Positions 9,135 to 20,177 of a stretch of DNA of 64,000 nt are shown here, piece by piece. The DNA comes from Aralia elata (taxonomy: Eukaryota > Streptophyta > Magnoliopsida > Apiales > Araliaceae). The notes beneath the pieces were generated by a model. It saw nothing but the letters and a program-made list of their open reading frames with translations, was not told the origin of the DNA and did not search any database. The stretch spans positions 74,835,971-74,899,970 of the forward strand of contig CM068387.1 in the NCBI GenBank assembly GCA_034770075.1, in the 5' to 3' direction. The first letter of the stretch is position 1, and every line of letters begins with the position of its first letter. The position numbers and the translations under genes are program-made.

Positions 9135-10894
9135 CTTTCCATTCTTGCAGAATATATGACATGCATGGCTTAGTGGGAATATATTGATTTAAAGCAAAAT
9201 CACCATAGGTTATATATACCTTGTTGCCAACTCATATAGACTGCTACGTTCTACAAAAATTTTATATTTAGGTATGGAAACTCTAGTTTGTGGGCATCTT
9301 CTTCTTTAATTTGTAGTAGCTTCTTTTTTATTTTTGGTTGTGTTCTTTTATCTTGGAACTTGGAAAGCAAGCCACATTAACCTACGGATAAATTTTGACA
9401 TATTAACAACTTATAAATAAATTCACAATTAATGAAATATAACTAATATTTTATCACAACAACGAGAGATTACTTAAGATGGGTATATATCTTGCTGTCC
9501 TCAAGATTTACTCTTAATTAAGCTACTCCCTTTTTAGTCGTATTTTGACCTTTTAAGTCTTAAGTTTAAAATTGAATCGAGTTTACATACTTTAATATTT
9601 ATGTTGTCATTTAGCAATATTTTAACACTTATTTCAATAATACTTTAAATTTTTAGTGACATTTATCGTTCTGGTAAAATACTTACTGTCATGATATTGC
9701 TAAGGCTAAATTTAAAAATTATCAAATTTGGTATTTTTAAAACTTGCATAAATTACATAAATTCTAAATTTAAATTTTATTCAAGTAAGACTTTTTCTCC
9801 ACGGAGAATTGGGTCTAGGGGTGTAAATGAACCGAATCGAGCTGAGTATTGAGTTGTTCAGATTTGGTTCACAAAATTTATCGAGTATGACTGAAGCTCA
9901 TTTAGCTACTGAGTCAAACACGATCTCGAATATTAAATTTTAAAATTTATTTATATTTAAATTTTTACTTCAACGAACCGAATACGCATCCACCCAATTT
10001 TGGTATGCTGTTTTGACCAAAGAGGGAGAGAGAGAGAGAGTATAATAGTGCAGTGTCAGTTGGCGGGCATTTTTTTCGTCGCAACATTGATGAGGCCAGA
10101 AAGGCACATTTAAAGAGAGAGAGCAAGCAGCAGGCTCACGCGGATTATAAAGTTGACCACTGGATATAGGGACAGCCGATAGGGCTTAATTTAATCTATC
10201 GATGTGCCGGACCCCTTGGAATGTGTTTGTTTGGTTTTGATGGAATATAAAATTAAGAAAAATATTGAAACTTAAATTGGGACATAAATAAATGAAACTA
10301 ACAGGAAGAGTACAAGATTATAAGTTTCGGAGGTTTGGTTTTTTGTGTTGTTTGTGATGAGTTTAATTTAAAAAAAAAAAGAAGAAAAAAAGAAGAGTAA
10401 AGCTTGAATTATTATTTTATTTTTTGTTAAATATTGTTATTTTTCAAAATAGGGGGTATATGATATGAAAATTATACATGATTAGTTTATATTATTTGAT
10501 TGTTCGTTCATAATATATATTATACAGAAAATTTTGACAAAAAGGTGACTAAATTTTATATCGTTTTTATGTTCTTGTCCACCCATTAGAAAACTCATAC
10601 ACCAAAGAATAAGAACATTTTCTTTTGAGGTACTGCATGATATTAATAGAATTTCACATCAAAATATGAGAAGAAAAATATTCATTGAGATATATATATA
10701 TATTCTCTAATAGACTATAGATTTAATCTATGAGTTAAAAAACTCACAAAGCAGAGAACTAAACATTTTATGTTGAGAATTGCATAATAATAATTAAAAT
10801 CTCATATCAAAATATAATAAAAAAGATCGGAGATATATATATTCTTATAGACTATAGACGTAATATATGTGTTAACAATTTAGGTTAAGATATA
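6801..10894. other. Intergenic, AT-rich, with transposon fragments
   Basis: No supported gene. Isolated Stowaway-like ends (CTCCCTCCATC near 7113, CTCTCTCCGTTCC near 7591) lack opposite ends nearby. A hAT-like end (TAGGGGTGTAAATGAACCG) is near 9824 without a partner. A GA-rich tract is at 10024-10040 and (GA)n-like sequence near 10115. The open frame at 7913-8245 is low-complexity Lys/Tyr-rich and is not believed. Confidence 0.5.
9104..9133. repeat. (TA)n microsatellite
   Basis: About fifteen TA units in non-coding DNA. Confidence 0.9.
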
Positions 10895-11156
10895 CTCCCT
10901 CCGTCCCAAATTAATTGCTTTTCTAGGACTTTTTTTAAGTCAAATTGATTATTTTTAAAATTAATAATTAAGTATATATAAATATATTTCTAAAAATTAA
11001 TAAAAAATTGAAATTAGTAATAAATTGTATATACTTTCTTTTGGTTATAATATCTTCACTTATATGTTAGCAAAAATAGTAAAAAAGATTAGTTTTAAAA
11101 ATAGTCAATTTGACTTTAAAAAAGTTCTAGAAATGCAATTAATTTGGGAGGGAGGG
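10895..11156. mobile_element. Stowaway-like MITE
   Basis: Left end CTCCCTCCGTCCCAAATTAA and right end GGGAGGGAGGGA are inverted, with TA on the outside left. Internal sub-repeats GTCAAATTGA and TCAATTTGAC near both ends extend the inverted symmetry. No coding capacity. The right terminus is slightly diverged, so the exact end is uncertain by a few bases. Confidence 0.8.
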
Positions 11157-11529
11157 AATATGTGGTTTCATATGCATGAGCGTGTGTGTGTGTCTATATA
11201 TATCCTTCCATGATCAATAATTGGAAATCAGGACCAACTTTATGAAGTTGGGTATAATTGGAAGTTCAAAGCGAAAACTTGATGTCAAGGTGGATGGACA
11301 CGTTAACATTGTGTTACTTAATTTTAAAACGAATGAAAAATATAAGTTTTTTTATTCAATTTTGATGTTACTGAATTTTTAATAAATAGAAAAGAAAATG
11401 AATGGAAAATAATTGGTTCTTTTTTTACAAATGTTTTTCATTCACGAATGGACGAAAAACTAAATAATAAAATTCTATTTTTTTCTATTAAAAACTCCGA
11501 AACATAATGTAAGGAAAAGATCATCGAAC

Positions 11530-12400
11530 TTAGGGGGCATTTGGTTGGAAGGGCGTTTGGTTGGAAGGAATAGATGGCGGAAAAGAATTGCCATTCTAAC
11601 CAACAATGTATTTTCGACGTTTAAGTTTGGTCGAAATAATCATTCCGATGGAATCGCGATTCCAATGAGTAAAGAAATTGGAAAAAAAATGTTAAGACAA
11701 AAATGTCATCACCCATATATATATATATATATTGATAGGTATTATATTTATTTTGTATTATATTATATTATAATATATAATAGCATAATATATGATATAT
11801 ATTATATTATATATATATCATATATTAAATATATATTTAATATTATAACATATAACATATATATTTAATATAATCTATCTAACAAAATACAAATGATTTT
11901 GAATTTCCCGCTCATCTAATAAATCATCTGAGACATCCAAAGTTTGGCATAAATCTGACCGTTCATTATTTCCTCCTTCTTTATTTCCTCTTCCTCTCCA
12001 AACCATATCCCCAATATCTTATTCTTCTACCTTTTTCTTCCTTTCCAAAAAAAATTTTCGTGCCGGCAACACGGGTTACCGCTAGTATATATAATATTAT
12101 ATGTATTAGTATATATTATATTTATTTTTTAGTATATTAGGTTATAGTAAAAATATAATATAATAATATTATATATGAATATATAATATTATTATATTAT
12201 ATATTAGTATAGTATTATAGTATTAATATGTATTATACTTATTTTGCATTATTATATATATTACTTAGTTAGTTAGGGATATTTTGGGATCGTTATATTC
12301 TATTTCATTCCATTCTGATATAATTTTTAAGTAACATACTAAACGCATGAATCAAGAGTTTAATTTGATTCCAATTCCAATATGATCTGATTTCGATTCC
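11530..12400. other. Low-complexity AT segment flanked by transposon-like words
   Basis: The left side has GGCATTTGGTTGGAAG followed by its near-repeat GGCGTTTGGTTGGAAG, wording common at ends of PIF/Harbinger or hAT MITEs. The middle is long TA-rich low complexity (11717-11870 and 12088-12270). A candidate Helitron is nested within it. No gene. Confidence 0.4.
11872..12084 (+). mobile_element. Candidate short non-autonomous Helitron
   Basis: The 3' end has a small hairpin (CGTG-CCGGCAA-CACG) followed after about 10 bases by CTAG and then T, the plant Helitron terminus. A 5' TC start (TCTATCTAACAAAATAC) preceded by A lies about 210 bp upstream. Both flanks are the same kind of TA-rich repeat, consistent with insertion between A and T and no target duplication. 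The hairpin stem is short, so this is a candidate only. Confidence 0.42.
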
Positions 12401-12410
12401 TAGAGCTGTA

Positions 12411-13004
12411 AATGATAACCAAAAAATAGAATATTTGTCTGTATTTGTATTCGTTTAATTAAAGCGGATATATATTATTCGTATTCGATTTAAACAGATA
12501 TTATTCGTATTCGATTAGATATATTCGCAAATAAACGAATATAGATACATGTATATTTATATCCGTTCAACATCCATTCGCCAACATATTTATCGAATTA
12601 GATATGCGGTATCATAGTTAATCCTAAGTAAAGAACAAGTTTTATTATAAAATTATAATATTTTTTAATATCTTCCATAAAGATATTTTATAAATAGATT
12701 GATTATTTTTTTTTCTCTGAATTTTATAATTTAATCATATGGTTGATGATTGTGTTATGTTATATTAATATCATAATAGTAATGCTTTAATTATTTATTT
12801 ACTAATTTTAATTAATTATACTAATGAATTCGGATAGTTATTTGGAAACGAATAATATTTGAATTCGAATAGTTTTTCGAATATCGAATTTGAATGATAC
12901 CTTAACAAATTCGTCGAATACCGAATACAAATACGAATAACATTTTTTTTTGAATACGGGTATCAGTGTATTCGGATTCGAATATGTCCGTTTTAACAGC
13001 CCTA
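12411..13004. mobile_element. hAT-like non-autonomous element
   Basis: The left end TAGAGCTGTAAA and right end TTAACAGCCCTA are imperfect inverted repeats of the hAT type. The flanking 8-mers TCGATTCC and CCGATTTT share five of eight positions, a decayed target duplication. The interior is built of repeats of the word ATTCGAAT/CGGATAT (for example near 12480, 12525, 12890-12970) and carries no ORF. Confidence 0.55.
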
Positions 13005-13540
13005 CCGATTTTAATCATTATTTTATTTTTATCCTAAATCGATTCCGTCCAATTAACCTGTCGTTAATGAGTTAACCTTTTGAATCAAAATATAATTTTA
13101 AATAAACATTTAAGAGTATGAGCTTGCAATATTCTCAACATTTTCGATTATTTCTTTTCTTTTCTTTTCCGTTGACCAAAAAATTCACAAACATAACGTA
13201 AAGTCAATTCTCAAACAATAATGCATGCAATGCAGAAAAGTTGAAGCAGTAGTATTAAGTACTACGTACTAGTTGCAGTATGATTTTGAAAATGCGAGTG
13301 TGATTTGGAAGAAGCAGTTGAAAACATAAATGAGATGTCCAATAAGAGATCAACATTCATTTACTCCCGAGTAGATTTTAGTTGAGTATTTACAGGACCT
13401 ACCATGTGCTTTATTTGCATTCATTGCTATATATGATCAGAAGACTCGATCGAAAGAACCTTCTTAATTGCCTTCACTTCACCATTCACTATATGTATTA
13501 GTATTATATTAACAGTCATAATTATATCCCCTAGCTCTAC

Positions 13541-13574
13541 TATATATATATATATATTATATATATATATATAT
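13541..13574 (+). promoter_or_regulatory. (TA)n tract, likely TATA region of the glycine-rich protein gene
   Basis: A run of TATATA with one break lies about 95-125 bp before the ATG at 13667. It precedes a CT/TTC-rich leader (CTTCTTCTTG near 13630), a spacing typical for a plant TATA box and 5' UTR. It could equally be a plain microsatellite. Confidence 0.45.
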
Positions 13575-13666
13575 GGTGCATAAGTGCTTTGCATTTGTTC
13601 AGTGACAAGTACTTGAGCTTATTCATCTTCTTCTTGTTCAAGCTTTTTGGTATAATATTATAATTA

Positions 13667-14649
13667 ATGGGTACTAGGGTTTTATTTGTTTTGGTGGTTT
13701 TTCTTTTTGTTGATGGGTTAGTTTTAGGAGATCATCATGTTAAGGGATCTTTTGGAGATGAGAAAAACCTTTTTGGACGTAGGCATGGCTTTGGAGGAGG
13801 TATTGGTGGTGGTTTAGGGCATGGGATTTATAAGAAAGGGTTTAGGCATGGTGGTGGTTTAGGAGGTGGTCTTGGTGGTGGGGGTGGTCTTGGAGGTGGT
13901 GGTGGACTAGGTGGTGGTGCTGGTGGTGGACTAGGTGGTGGTGCTGGTGGTGGACTAGGTGGTGGGGGTGGCCTTGGAGGTGGTGCTGGTGGTGGACTTG
14001 GAGGTGGTGCTGGGGTGGACTTGGTGGGGGTGCTGGAGGTGGACTTGGTGGGGGTGCTGGAGGTGGACTTGGTGGGGGTGCTGGAGGTGGTGGTGGACTT
14101 GGTGGGGGTGCTGGAGGTGGCGGTGGACTTGGTGGGGGTGCTGGAGGTGGCGGTGGACTTGGTGGAGGTGCAGGTGGTGGTCTAGGAGGAGGAGCTGGTG
14201 GTGGCCTAGGTGGAGGAGCTGGTGGTGGTGGTGGACTTGGTGGTGGAGCAGGTGGAGGTGGAGGCTTAGGTGGTGGTGCTGGAGCAGGTGGTGGTTTTGG
14301 GGGTGGAGCAGGAGCAGGTGCAGGTGGTGGGCTTGGAGGTGGAGCCGGAGGAGGTGGAGGTGCTGGCGGTGGTGGAGGAGTAGGCGGGGGCGCTGGAGGT
14401 GGGTTTGGAGGTGGAGCTGGTGCCGGAGGAGGACTAGGTGGTGGAGGCGGTTTAGGTGGCGGAGGCGGTGGTGGTGTTGGTGGGGGTGGAGGTGTAGGAG
14501 GAGGGTTTGGAGCGGGAGGAGGTTTTGGAGCTGGTGGTGGTGTTGGAGTCGGTGCTGGTGGTGGAGGTGGTTTTGGAGGAGGAGGTGGTGCCGGAGGTGG
14601 ATTCGGTGCGGGTGGTGGTGCTGGATTTGGAGCAGGTGGTGGACATTAG
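13667..14649 (+). CDS. Secreted glycine-rich cell-wall-type protein, frameshifted
   Basis: The ATG opens a hydrophobic signal peptide (residues 1 to about 21, ending G-L-V-L-G), then a short charged stretch with His, Lys and Arg (about 22-60), then a long Gly-rich domain built of GGGLGGGAGG-type repeats, as in class I glycine-rich structural proteins of the cell wall. In the starting frame Gly repeats stop at about residue 116, and the frame closes at 14185 after non-Gly sequence. From about 14012 the Gly repeat continues in another frame to a TAG at 14647-14649, after a C-terminal G-G-G-H. The break lies in a GCTGGGGTGG string one base shorter than its repeat relatives. It is a real one-base deletion or a sequencing error in a G-run. 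The A/T-rich leader and an AATAA-rich 3' flank support a genuine gene. Confidence 0.75.
14013..14165 (+). repeat. Minisatellite inside the glycine-rich gene (24-33-bp units)
   Basis: Consecutive near-identical units of the form GGTGGACTTGGTGGGGGTGC, first with a 24-bp period (three copies), then 30-33 bp where extra GGTGGC/GGTGGT triplets are added. Unit lengths are multiples of three, so copy number could change without shifting the frame. The frameshift sits at the left border of the array. Confidence 0.85.
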
Positions 14650-15187
14650 TTAAACTACATTCTATAATATATTCCGTGCCATGCATAGAAGACGTCTGTG
14701 TGGAATTGAGCTTGAGAATCATGTGTTGCTCTAGTTGTTAATTATTTACTACTTTTTTTTATTTCTCTTTTCCTTTAATTTGTCAATTTTATTTATGTTA
14801 GCCAAAGCTCATTGCTCAGCTCATAAGAAATTCTATTGATCAGAGCTTTGTTGCTACATATATTACCTTATAATATTATATACATATATATGTTATAGTC
14901 GTCTTGTTTATGAGAAGTTTTATTGTGGAGTTCAGGAGTTGTAACATCTCTTTCGCAATTAATAACATTTATTATTCCAATCTTACTTAGTTTGGTTACA
15001 TATGACAAGTCGGTGGTTTTTGTTTATATATATATATATTCACATTTTAATCATGCATGTTATCATTTTCAATTTCCATTTTCAGATTCATAAGAGTGAC
15101 TGTGCCAAAACTCGGCAATTTATTACTTTTTACTATCAGTTACATTTACTATATTAGAGACAGGCCAGAACATAACAACAAAAGATA
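14650..15187. other. 3' flank of the glycine-rich gene
   Basis: AT-rich, with AATAACA/TTATTAATAACA near 14957-14970 as a possible poly(A) region, and a short TA tract near 15027-15039. No further gene is supported. Confidence 0.4.
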
Positions 15188-16053
15188 TACTCATTCTGTT
15201 TCAAATTATAAAATTAATATTAACTTTTTAAAAATTAATTTGACATATTATTAAATTTAAAATTAACATGATTTAATTATTTAAATTTTAAAAACAATAA
15301 ATTTTATAACTAGTAATATTTTTTAGATAATTTATGATTTTTATAACTATATTGTTATAAATTAAATAATTTACGTCAATTTTGAGTTTGGAAATGTTTG
15401 ACTTAAATACACTTTAAACCTTAAAGTTTTTCATTTTTTATACTTTAAACCTTTACATTTCAACTTTTAGACATTGAACTTTAATCTCTTTAAATTTTTA
15501 TAAATTAAACCTTTTGGCCACCGACACGTAATAATTGATTCGAAAGAGAGTATTTTGGGTAATTTCATTCTTAAATATCTTTGGAAAAAAATAAAATTGT
15601 AAGCATGTGGTTAGTGTATGATGAAGAAAATAAATAGAAAAAATTGGAGCTAATATAAACGATTTATACTCTTAAAATACTTAATTTTCACATTAAAGAA
15701 AAACTTAAATGTCTTTGAAAACACATAAAATTGGAGGCACGTGATTATTATATGATAAAAAAGGAAAATATGAAAAAAATTCAGCTAATATAAATGATAT
15801 ATACCTTTAAAAGATTTAATTGTCCTTTCATTTTAAATAACGTGACTTATTCCGATAAAAAATACTAAACTCGGTGCCCAAAAGTTTAATTTATAAAAAT
15901 TTAGAGATATTAAGGTTTAATGTCTTAAAATATAAACATTAGGGTTTAAATTATAAAAAGTAAAAAACTTTAAGATATAAAGTGTATTTAAGCTAAAATG
16001 TTTAAAATTAACTTTTTAATATTAATATTTTAATTTGGAACAGATGGAGTATC
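15188..16053. mobile_element. Stowaway-like MITE interrupted by a second element
   Basis: The left end (TACTCATTCTGTTTCAAATT, 15188 onward) and the right end (AATTTGGAACAGATGGAGTA, to 16053) are inverted repeats. The matching subterminal words ATTAATATTAACTTTTTAAA and its inverse lie inside both. About 600 bp of unrelated DNA, itself inverted-repeat bounded (15403-16003), separates the halves, showing nested insertion. Confidence 0.7.
15403..16003. mobile_element. Nested long-TIR MITE (Mutator-like candidate)
   Basis: The ends are about 150-bp inverted repeats: left GACTTAAATACACTTTA, right AAAGTGTATTTAAGCT. Subterminal matches (ACATTGAACTTTAAT / ATTAAGGTTTAATGT and AAATTTTTATAAATTAAAC) continue inward. 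The flanks AATGTTT on the left and AATGTTT on the right form a 7-9 bp target duplication, as expected for Mutator-type insertion. The interior has two similar blocks around the word TAGTGTATGAT / TATTATATGAT and no ORF. Confidence 0.7.
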
Positions 16054-16427
16054 ATGCAATACAATTATACAAGTATCCAATTAGTGCATGATAGAGGGAG
16101 GGTGTGTAATAGATCCACCTAAAAGATGTATATATCATATACCCCCACTTAAATACACATGTATTTATAGATTCTTAATTTATGAATGCTAAGGATAAAT
16201 TAAGAAGGGCAAATTGATAAAGTGAGAGTAATAATTTTGTTATTAAAGTAAATATACATTAGCGACACTTTTATACTTGTTTTAATTATATTTTAAATTT
16301 TTAGCGACAGTTATACAACATAATTATTACTATGATATTATCAATAGGCTAAAGGAGGGAGAAAATAAAAAGACTATGAAATGGAGATAATCCAAATTTA
16401 CCCTGAAGATCACATATATAATTGTTA
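16054..16427. other. Intergenic, no gene
   Basis: AT-rich sequence. The stretch 16255-16350 (TTTTAGCGACAGTTATAC) resembles 9640-9705 (TTTTTAGTGACATTTATCG), suggesting a shared dispersed repeat. Nothing else is seen. Confidence 0.4.
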
Positions 16428-16432
16428 ACGCT

Positions 16433-16862
16433 TGATTCTGTCCGCGCGTCCAATCAACTCGTCGGACGTGTACCTGCACAAAAGTCCCGCTTGGGCCGTT
16501 TGTGAACTCCTCCGGTGTAAGAGTAAGTGATAGGTTCAAGATATGTCAACAATGGAGGTCAAATATTTAGTAGGGTAAAATATCTCATACCTTGCCTTCA
16601 TTGTTATTTGGGTATTTATAGGATCCTTGGCTACTTACTACCCCTATTAGGAGTGTTCTGCCTAGAATCCTTATCGGACCCGGATTCAATTGCCTTGATC
16701 CAATAGAAATATTATCCAGTAAGAAACCAAAAGGGCTTAGAACCCTTACCCAAGCCTTTTCGGACTAGAGAGTCCTCTTGTAACTTACTGAGCATGATGG
16801 ACTTTTGGGCCGAGCCCAAGATGGGGAGCCCGATCAGGCTCATGAGAATATATATCCGAACA
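16433..16862 (-). repeat. 3' LTR (left copy)
   Basis: About 430 bp. On the minus strand it begins TGTTCGGATATATAT and ends GCGTTAACA (TG...CA). It differs from the right copy by scattered substitutions and a few small indels (for example the missing AACGG near 16489), so insertion is not very recent. Confidence 0.92.
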
Positions 16863-18399
16863 TTGCCCCCTACTCCCCTAGTATAAGACATGTACTGGGG
16901 GAGTAAACTGAAGGTTCTAGCAGTCCGTAAACTCGGATTACTGAAAGGAAATCGATCTTCTCGGGATCCCGAAGGCGTCAAACCGAGGACACTTCTTCTT
17001 CAGGTGCCCGAAAGCGTTGACCCGAAGAGAGATGCTCCTAAGAACTCTTAAAGGTGTCAAACCGAAGGTATTCCTCTTCAAGTACTCGAAAGTGCTTGAG
17101 CCGAAGATGAGTGCTCCCTGGGATCCTTAGAGGTGTCTTCCCGAGGGCGGGTGAAATTGATTCGGAATCGGGCCCCTTTTGTGGGCAGGTATCCATGTGT
17201 ATGTGTAACCAGGCCCAATCTCTTTGCACTAAGGCCCAACAACCTTGCCCCAGCATATCCGGCCCAATGCAAGCAATTATTTTTGAATTTCAAAAATAGG
17301 ATGGGAGAACAGCTGGCAAGCAATATGGCGATTCGGTAATAACCGTTCACGCTGCTTTCACTCTAATAGAATCCAATCCGTTAGATAGGGATGATCTCGA
17401 CCATTAGATATTTACTCATATAGAGAGGGTAAATCCAATCGCCATTTTCACCAGCAAATCAACTGTTCCTCAGAGAAAACTGCTTCCCCATTGTCAAAGA
17501 AACTGCTTCGCCGCCGTTCTTGATCTAGAAATCGTCTGTTCGTCTGACTCCCTGAACACTTCAAGTAAGTCGTTCATCGCCCTTCTTTCATTTCTCAATG
17601 GCTAGGGTTAAGAATGCTCAAGAAGCACGTGCTTCGTCTTCCCGTGCTGAAGACGAAGTTACCGTTGCTGAGGGCGGAATTCCTGAGGGCCAACCATGGA
17701 AACCGGTGATTGTAGAGCGAATGCGGGATGTAGAAGAATACAATAGGACCAAATATTTTGCCTTAGACTATAGAGTAGCTAATATCCCTTCTTCAATAAA
17801 ACCCCCCTTTTTTGACCTGTTGATGACGGAGTTTTATATTCCCGATTCATACGAGATTAGAAGACCTGAGGGCCAGGAGAGAGTGTACTGGTAACCCGAA
17901 GGGGGGTGGATTCCCATCCATCGACAACTGCTTCTCTTCGGGGTGAGATTCCCACTCTGCCCTTTCGTTCTTGAGCTCCTTCATACCACCGGGCTCAGCT
18001 TGAGTCAACTGTCCCCAAATTCTTTTATTCATCTGAATAGTTTTATTACTTTTTGCTCATCCGAGAACACAGTCCCGAGCATAGATTTCTTTTACCAGTT
18101 CTTTTCCCTCACTGCTTATAAAGAGAAGGGGTTTTACCAGATAATAAAGAACGCAGGTAGGGAGACCCTAATGGATACCCCCTCTAGTAATAAGGGATGG
18201 CATGGGGATTGGTTTTTCATTAAGAGGCCGAACACCGAGTTGGTAGGACCTTGGTCAAACCCGAACAAAGACTAACTGAACCCAAATCGGATTTCCCGAA
18301 GAAGGTTGGAAGCGTTCGAGGCTTTGTACTCCAAGCGACCTCCGGTGAAGTGGAACCGGTTGTACCTTAATGATCAAGACTGGGTACACTCACATAGCT

Positions 18400-18481
18400 G
18401 TAAGTTTCTTTATCTTCCCAAAGATGTTTTTATTTGAAATATGATGAAATACTGAATTTCTTTTATCTTTCGATTGTGCAG
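18400..18481 (+). other. Intron in the antisense ORF
   Basis: 82 bases bounded by a consensus donor GTAAGT and acceptor TTGTGCAG, with a T-rich tract before the acceptor. Coding character resumes directly after (V-D-P-E-R-I-P). Confidence 0.65.
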
Positions 18482-19066
18482 TGGTTGATCCGGAAAGAAT
18501 CCCGATAATGAGGTGATCTTAGAAGCCGCTGGAGTCCCGAGAGTCAAGCTTTTGGGTGCTGACAAAGTCAGGATGGCCCGAAGTAAGAAAGCCGCGGGCG
18601 CTAAAGTCTCAATCTTGCCAGAGGTAACTGCTGAGGAGGCATCCAGGTCCGACCCTCCAGAAGGGCCAGCGAAGACCAGGGAATCTGGAGGCAAAAGGAA
18701 GAGGCTGGTGCGTCATTCCTCGGTTGAGGTAGGAGGTGAACCAGTCCGAATGATTATGATTGAGCCCTCCTCGACGACTGGAGGGTCTTCTAATGCTGCC
18801 CCGAATTTGGATAATCGGGAGAATGAGCTTGCCACAACTGCTTCTTTTGGTGCCGAGTCTCCTCCCCTAGAGGAAGAGGCATTACTAAGGAAGAAGAAAC
18901 AAAGGGGACCCTCTCCTCCCCCACTGTGACAGAGCAGCCAAGGGCGAAAGGTGTGGGAACGTCTGCTGAAGTTTTGAGATCGTCCCTGATCCCGCTTGAT
19001 ACAACTGGGGTCGATCAAGGCGATTTGAAGACTTTAATGAAGAAGTTGTTTGCTTTTCTTGCCGAG

Positions 19067-19140
19067 GTTAGTAGGTCTTTTTAATGGATGTCCTCAATCG
19101 TTTACTTGTTATCTTTTAATTCCCGAACATTGTCCTGCAG
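19067..19140 (+). other. Second intron in the antisense ORF
   Basis: 74 bases from GTTAGT to CCTGCAG. It links the Ser/Pro-rich middle exon to the coiled-coil exon. Confidence 0.65.
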
Positions 19141-20177
19141 GGAAACGACCTTCTCCTCCAAGTCTTTGACCGAGTGAAGACTTTGAAGCATGATCTGAAG
19201 AAGTCCTCCGAAGAGTGTGCTGAGGCAAAGGAGATGCATTTGAAGGTCCGAACTCAACTTCGCGCTCAGCACGACAGCTTCCACCTCATGAAGAACGATT
19301 ATGAGGCGATGCGGTCGGAGAAGGTCAAGACCGACAAGGAGTTGGCCGCCTTGAGGGATCAAGTGCTCGGTGCTGATATCAGAATATCTGAAATTGGAGC
19401 CCGAGCCGAAGAGGCCATCAAACAAGCCAAGGCTGCCGCAAAACGAGCCGAGGATGCGGAGACGAGAAATATAAGGAACTTGAGTTTCTCGTTCAAAGGC
19501 AGAAGGAGCAACTTGGCCAATCTGACGACACAATTCGGATCCAGACCGATCAAATGAGGAATCTCAAAGATAATGTTCAATCAATCGTTGAAGGCTGGAC
19601 TTCGAGAGAAGCTGATTGGTTGAAGGGTCCTATTACCCCCGCTTCTCCAAGCGTTCTGGCACCGAGTCTTCGGTAGAGGGTGATTGACGAGTACAAGACA
19701 TCGGATCAATTCCACGAAGATGTCCAGGACGCTGTGGTGAATGAGTTAAATGACGGCTTTGAGTTTGACCGAAAACTGGTGCGGGGGAAAGGCCATAATC
19801 CTGACGAGCTGGGGATTGTCATTCCCGAAGACTAATTTGTGAATTCGTTTAATACTTTGTAACCTTAACTTTCTTTTATTAAATGTTTGTAAATGTTAAA
19901 ATCTATCTTTTCTCATGAGCTAGCTTTCATTATCTGTGTGCATGGCTGTTTATTTATACTTCTTCTCCCCCCTGCTAACCTTTTTGAACAAAATGCCGAT
20001 GAGGTTAGCAGATGTATTTAAAGTGTATGTAGAAATAGTAAGCACAAAGATAAGATATAAAAAGAGTTCTCATTTATTTCGAAAAGATAACATAATCGGC
20101 CAACATTCTGGCCTCAAAGGGGACTAAGCAGACAAGACTTATAATTATTGATAATATTTTCGGAGCCGAGCAGCATG

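Larger units (their letters stand above)
17598..19835 (+). pseudogene. Antisense extra ORF of the Tat element (putative gypsy-type domain plus coiled coil)
   Basis: Transcribed opposite to the retrotransposon. Exon 1 starts with ATG at 17598. Its P-L-C-P-F-V-L-E-L-L-H and Q-L-S-P-N-S-F motifs (about 17955-18030) are those of the plant family known as putative gypsy-type transposon (PF04195). Two good introns are seen: 18400-18481 (GTAAGT...TGCAG) and 19067-19140 (GTTAGT...CTGCAG). The last exon encodes a long Ala/Glu/Lys coiled coil (about 19174-19500) and ends I-V-I-P-E-D with TAA at 19833-19835. Breaks: in-frame stops at 17892 and 18273, frameshifts near 18503, 18905 and 19465, and a stop near 19678. 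Related antisense ORFs are known in Tat-lineage elements; their role is unknown. Confidence 0.75.

Noticed and set aside
11545..11868. 107-codon open frame
   Set aside because: The second half is Ile/Tyr from a TA repeat; the first half is MITE-like sequence.
13955..14722. Long minus-strand His/Leu-rich frame and a plus-strand Trp-rich frame over the glycine-rich gene
   Set aside because: Both are by-products of GGT/GGA repeats read in other frames; codon content mirrors the Gly repeat.
19102..19533. Minus-strand frame over the antisense ORF
   Set aside because: In pol orientation but without retroviral motifs; it mirrors the coiled-coil exon.
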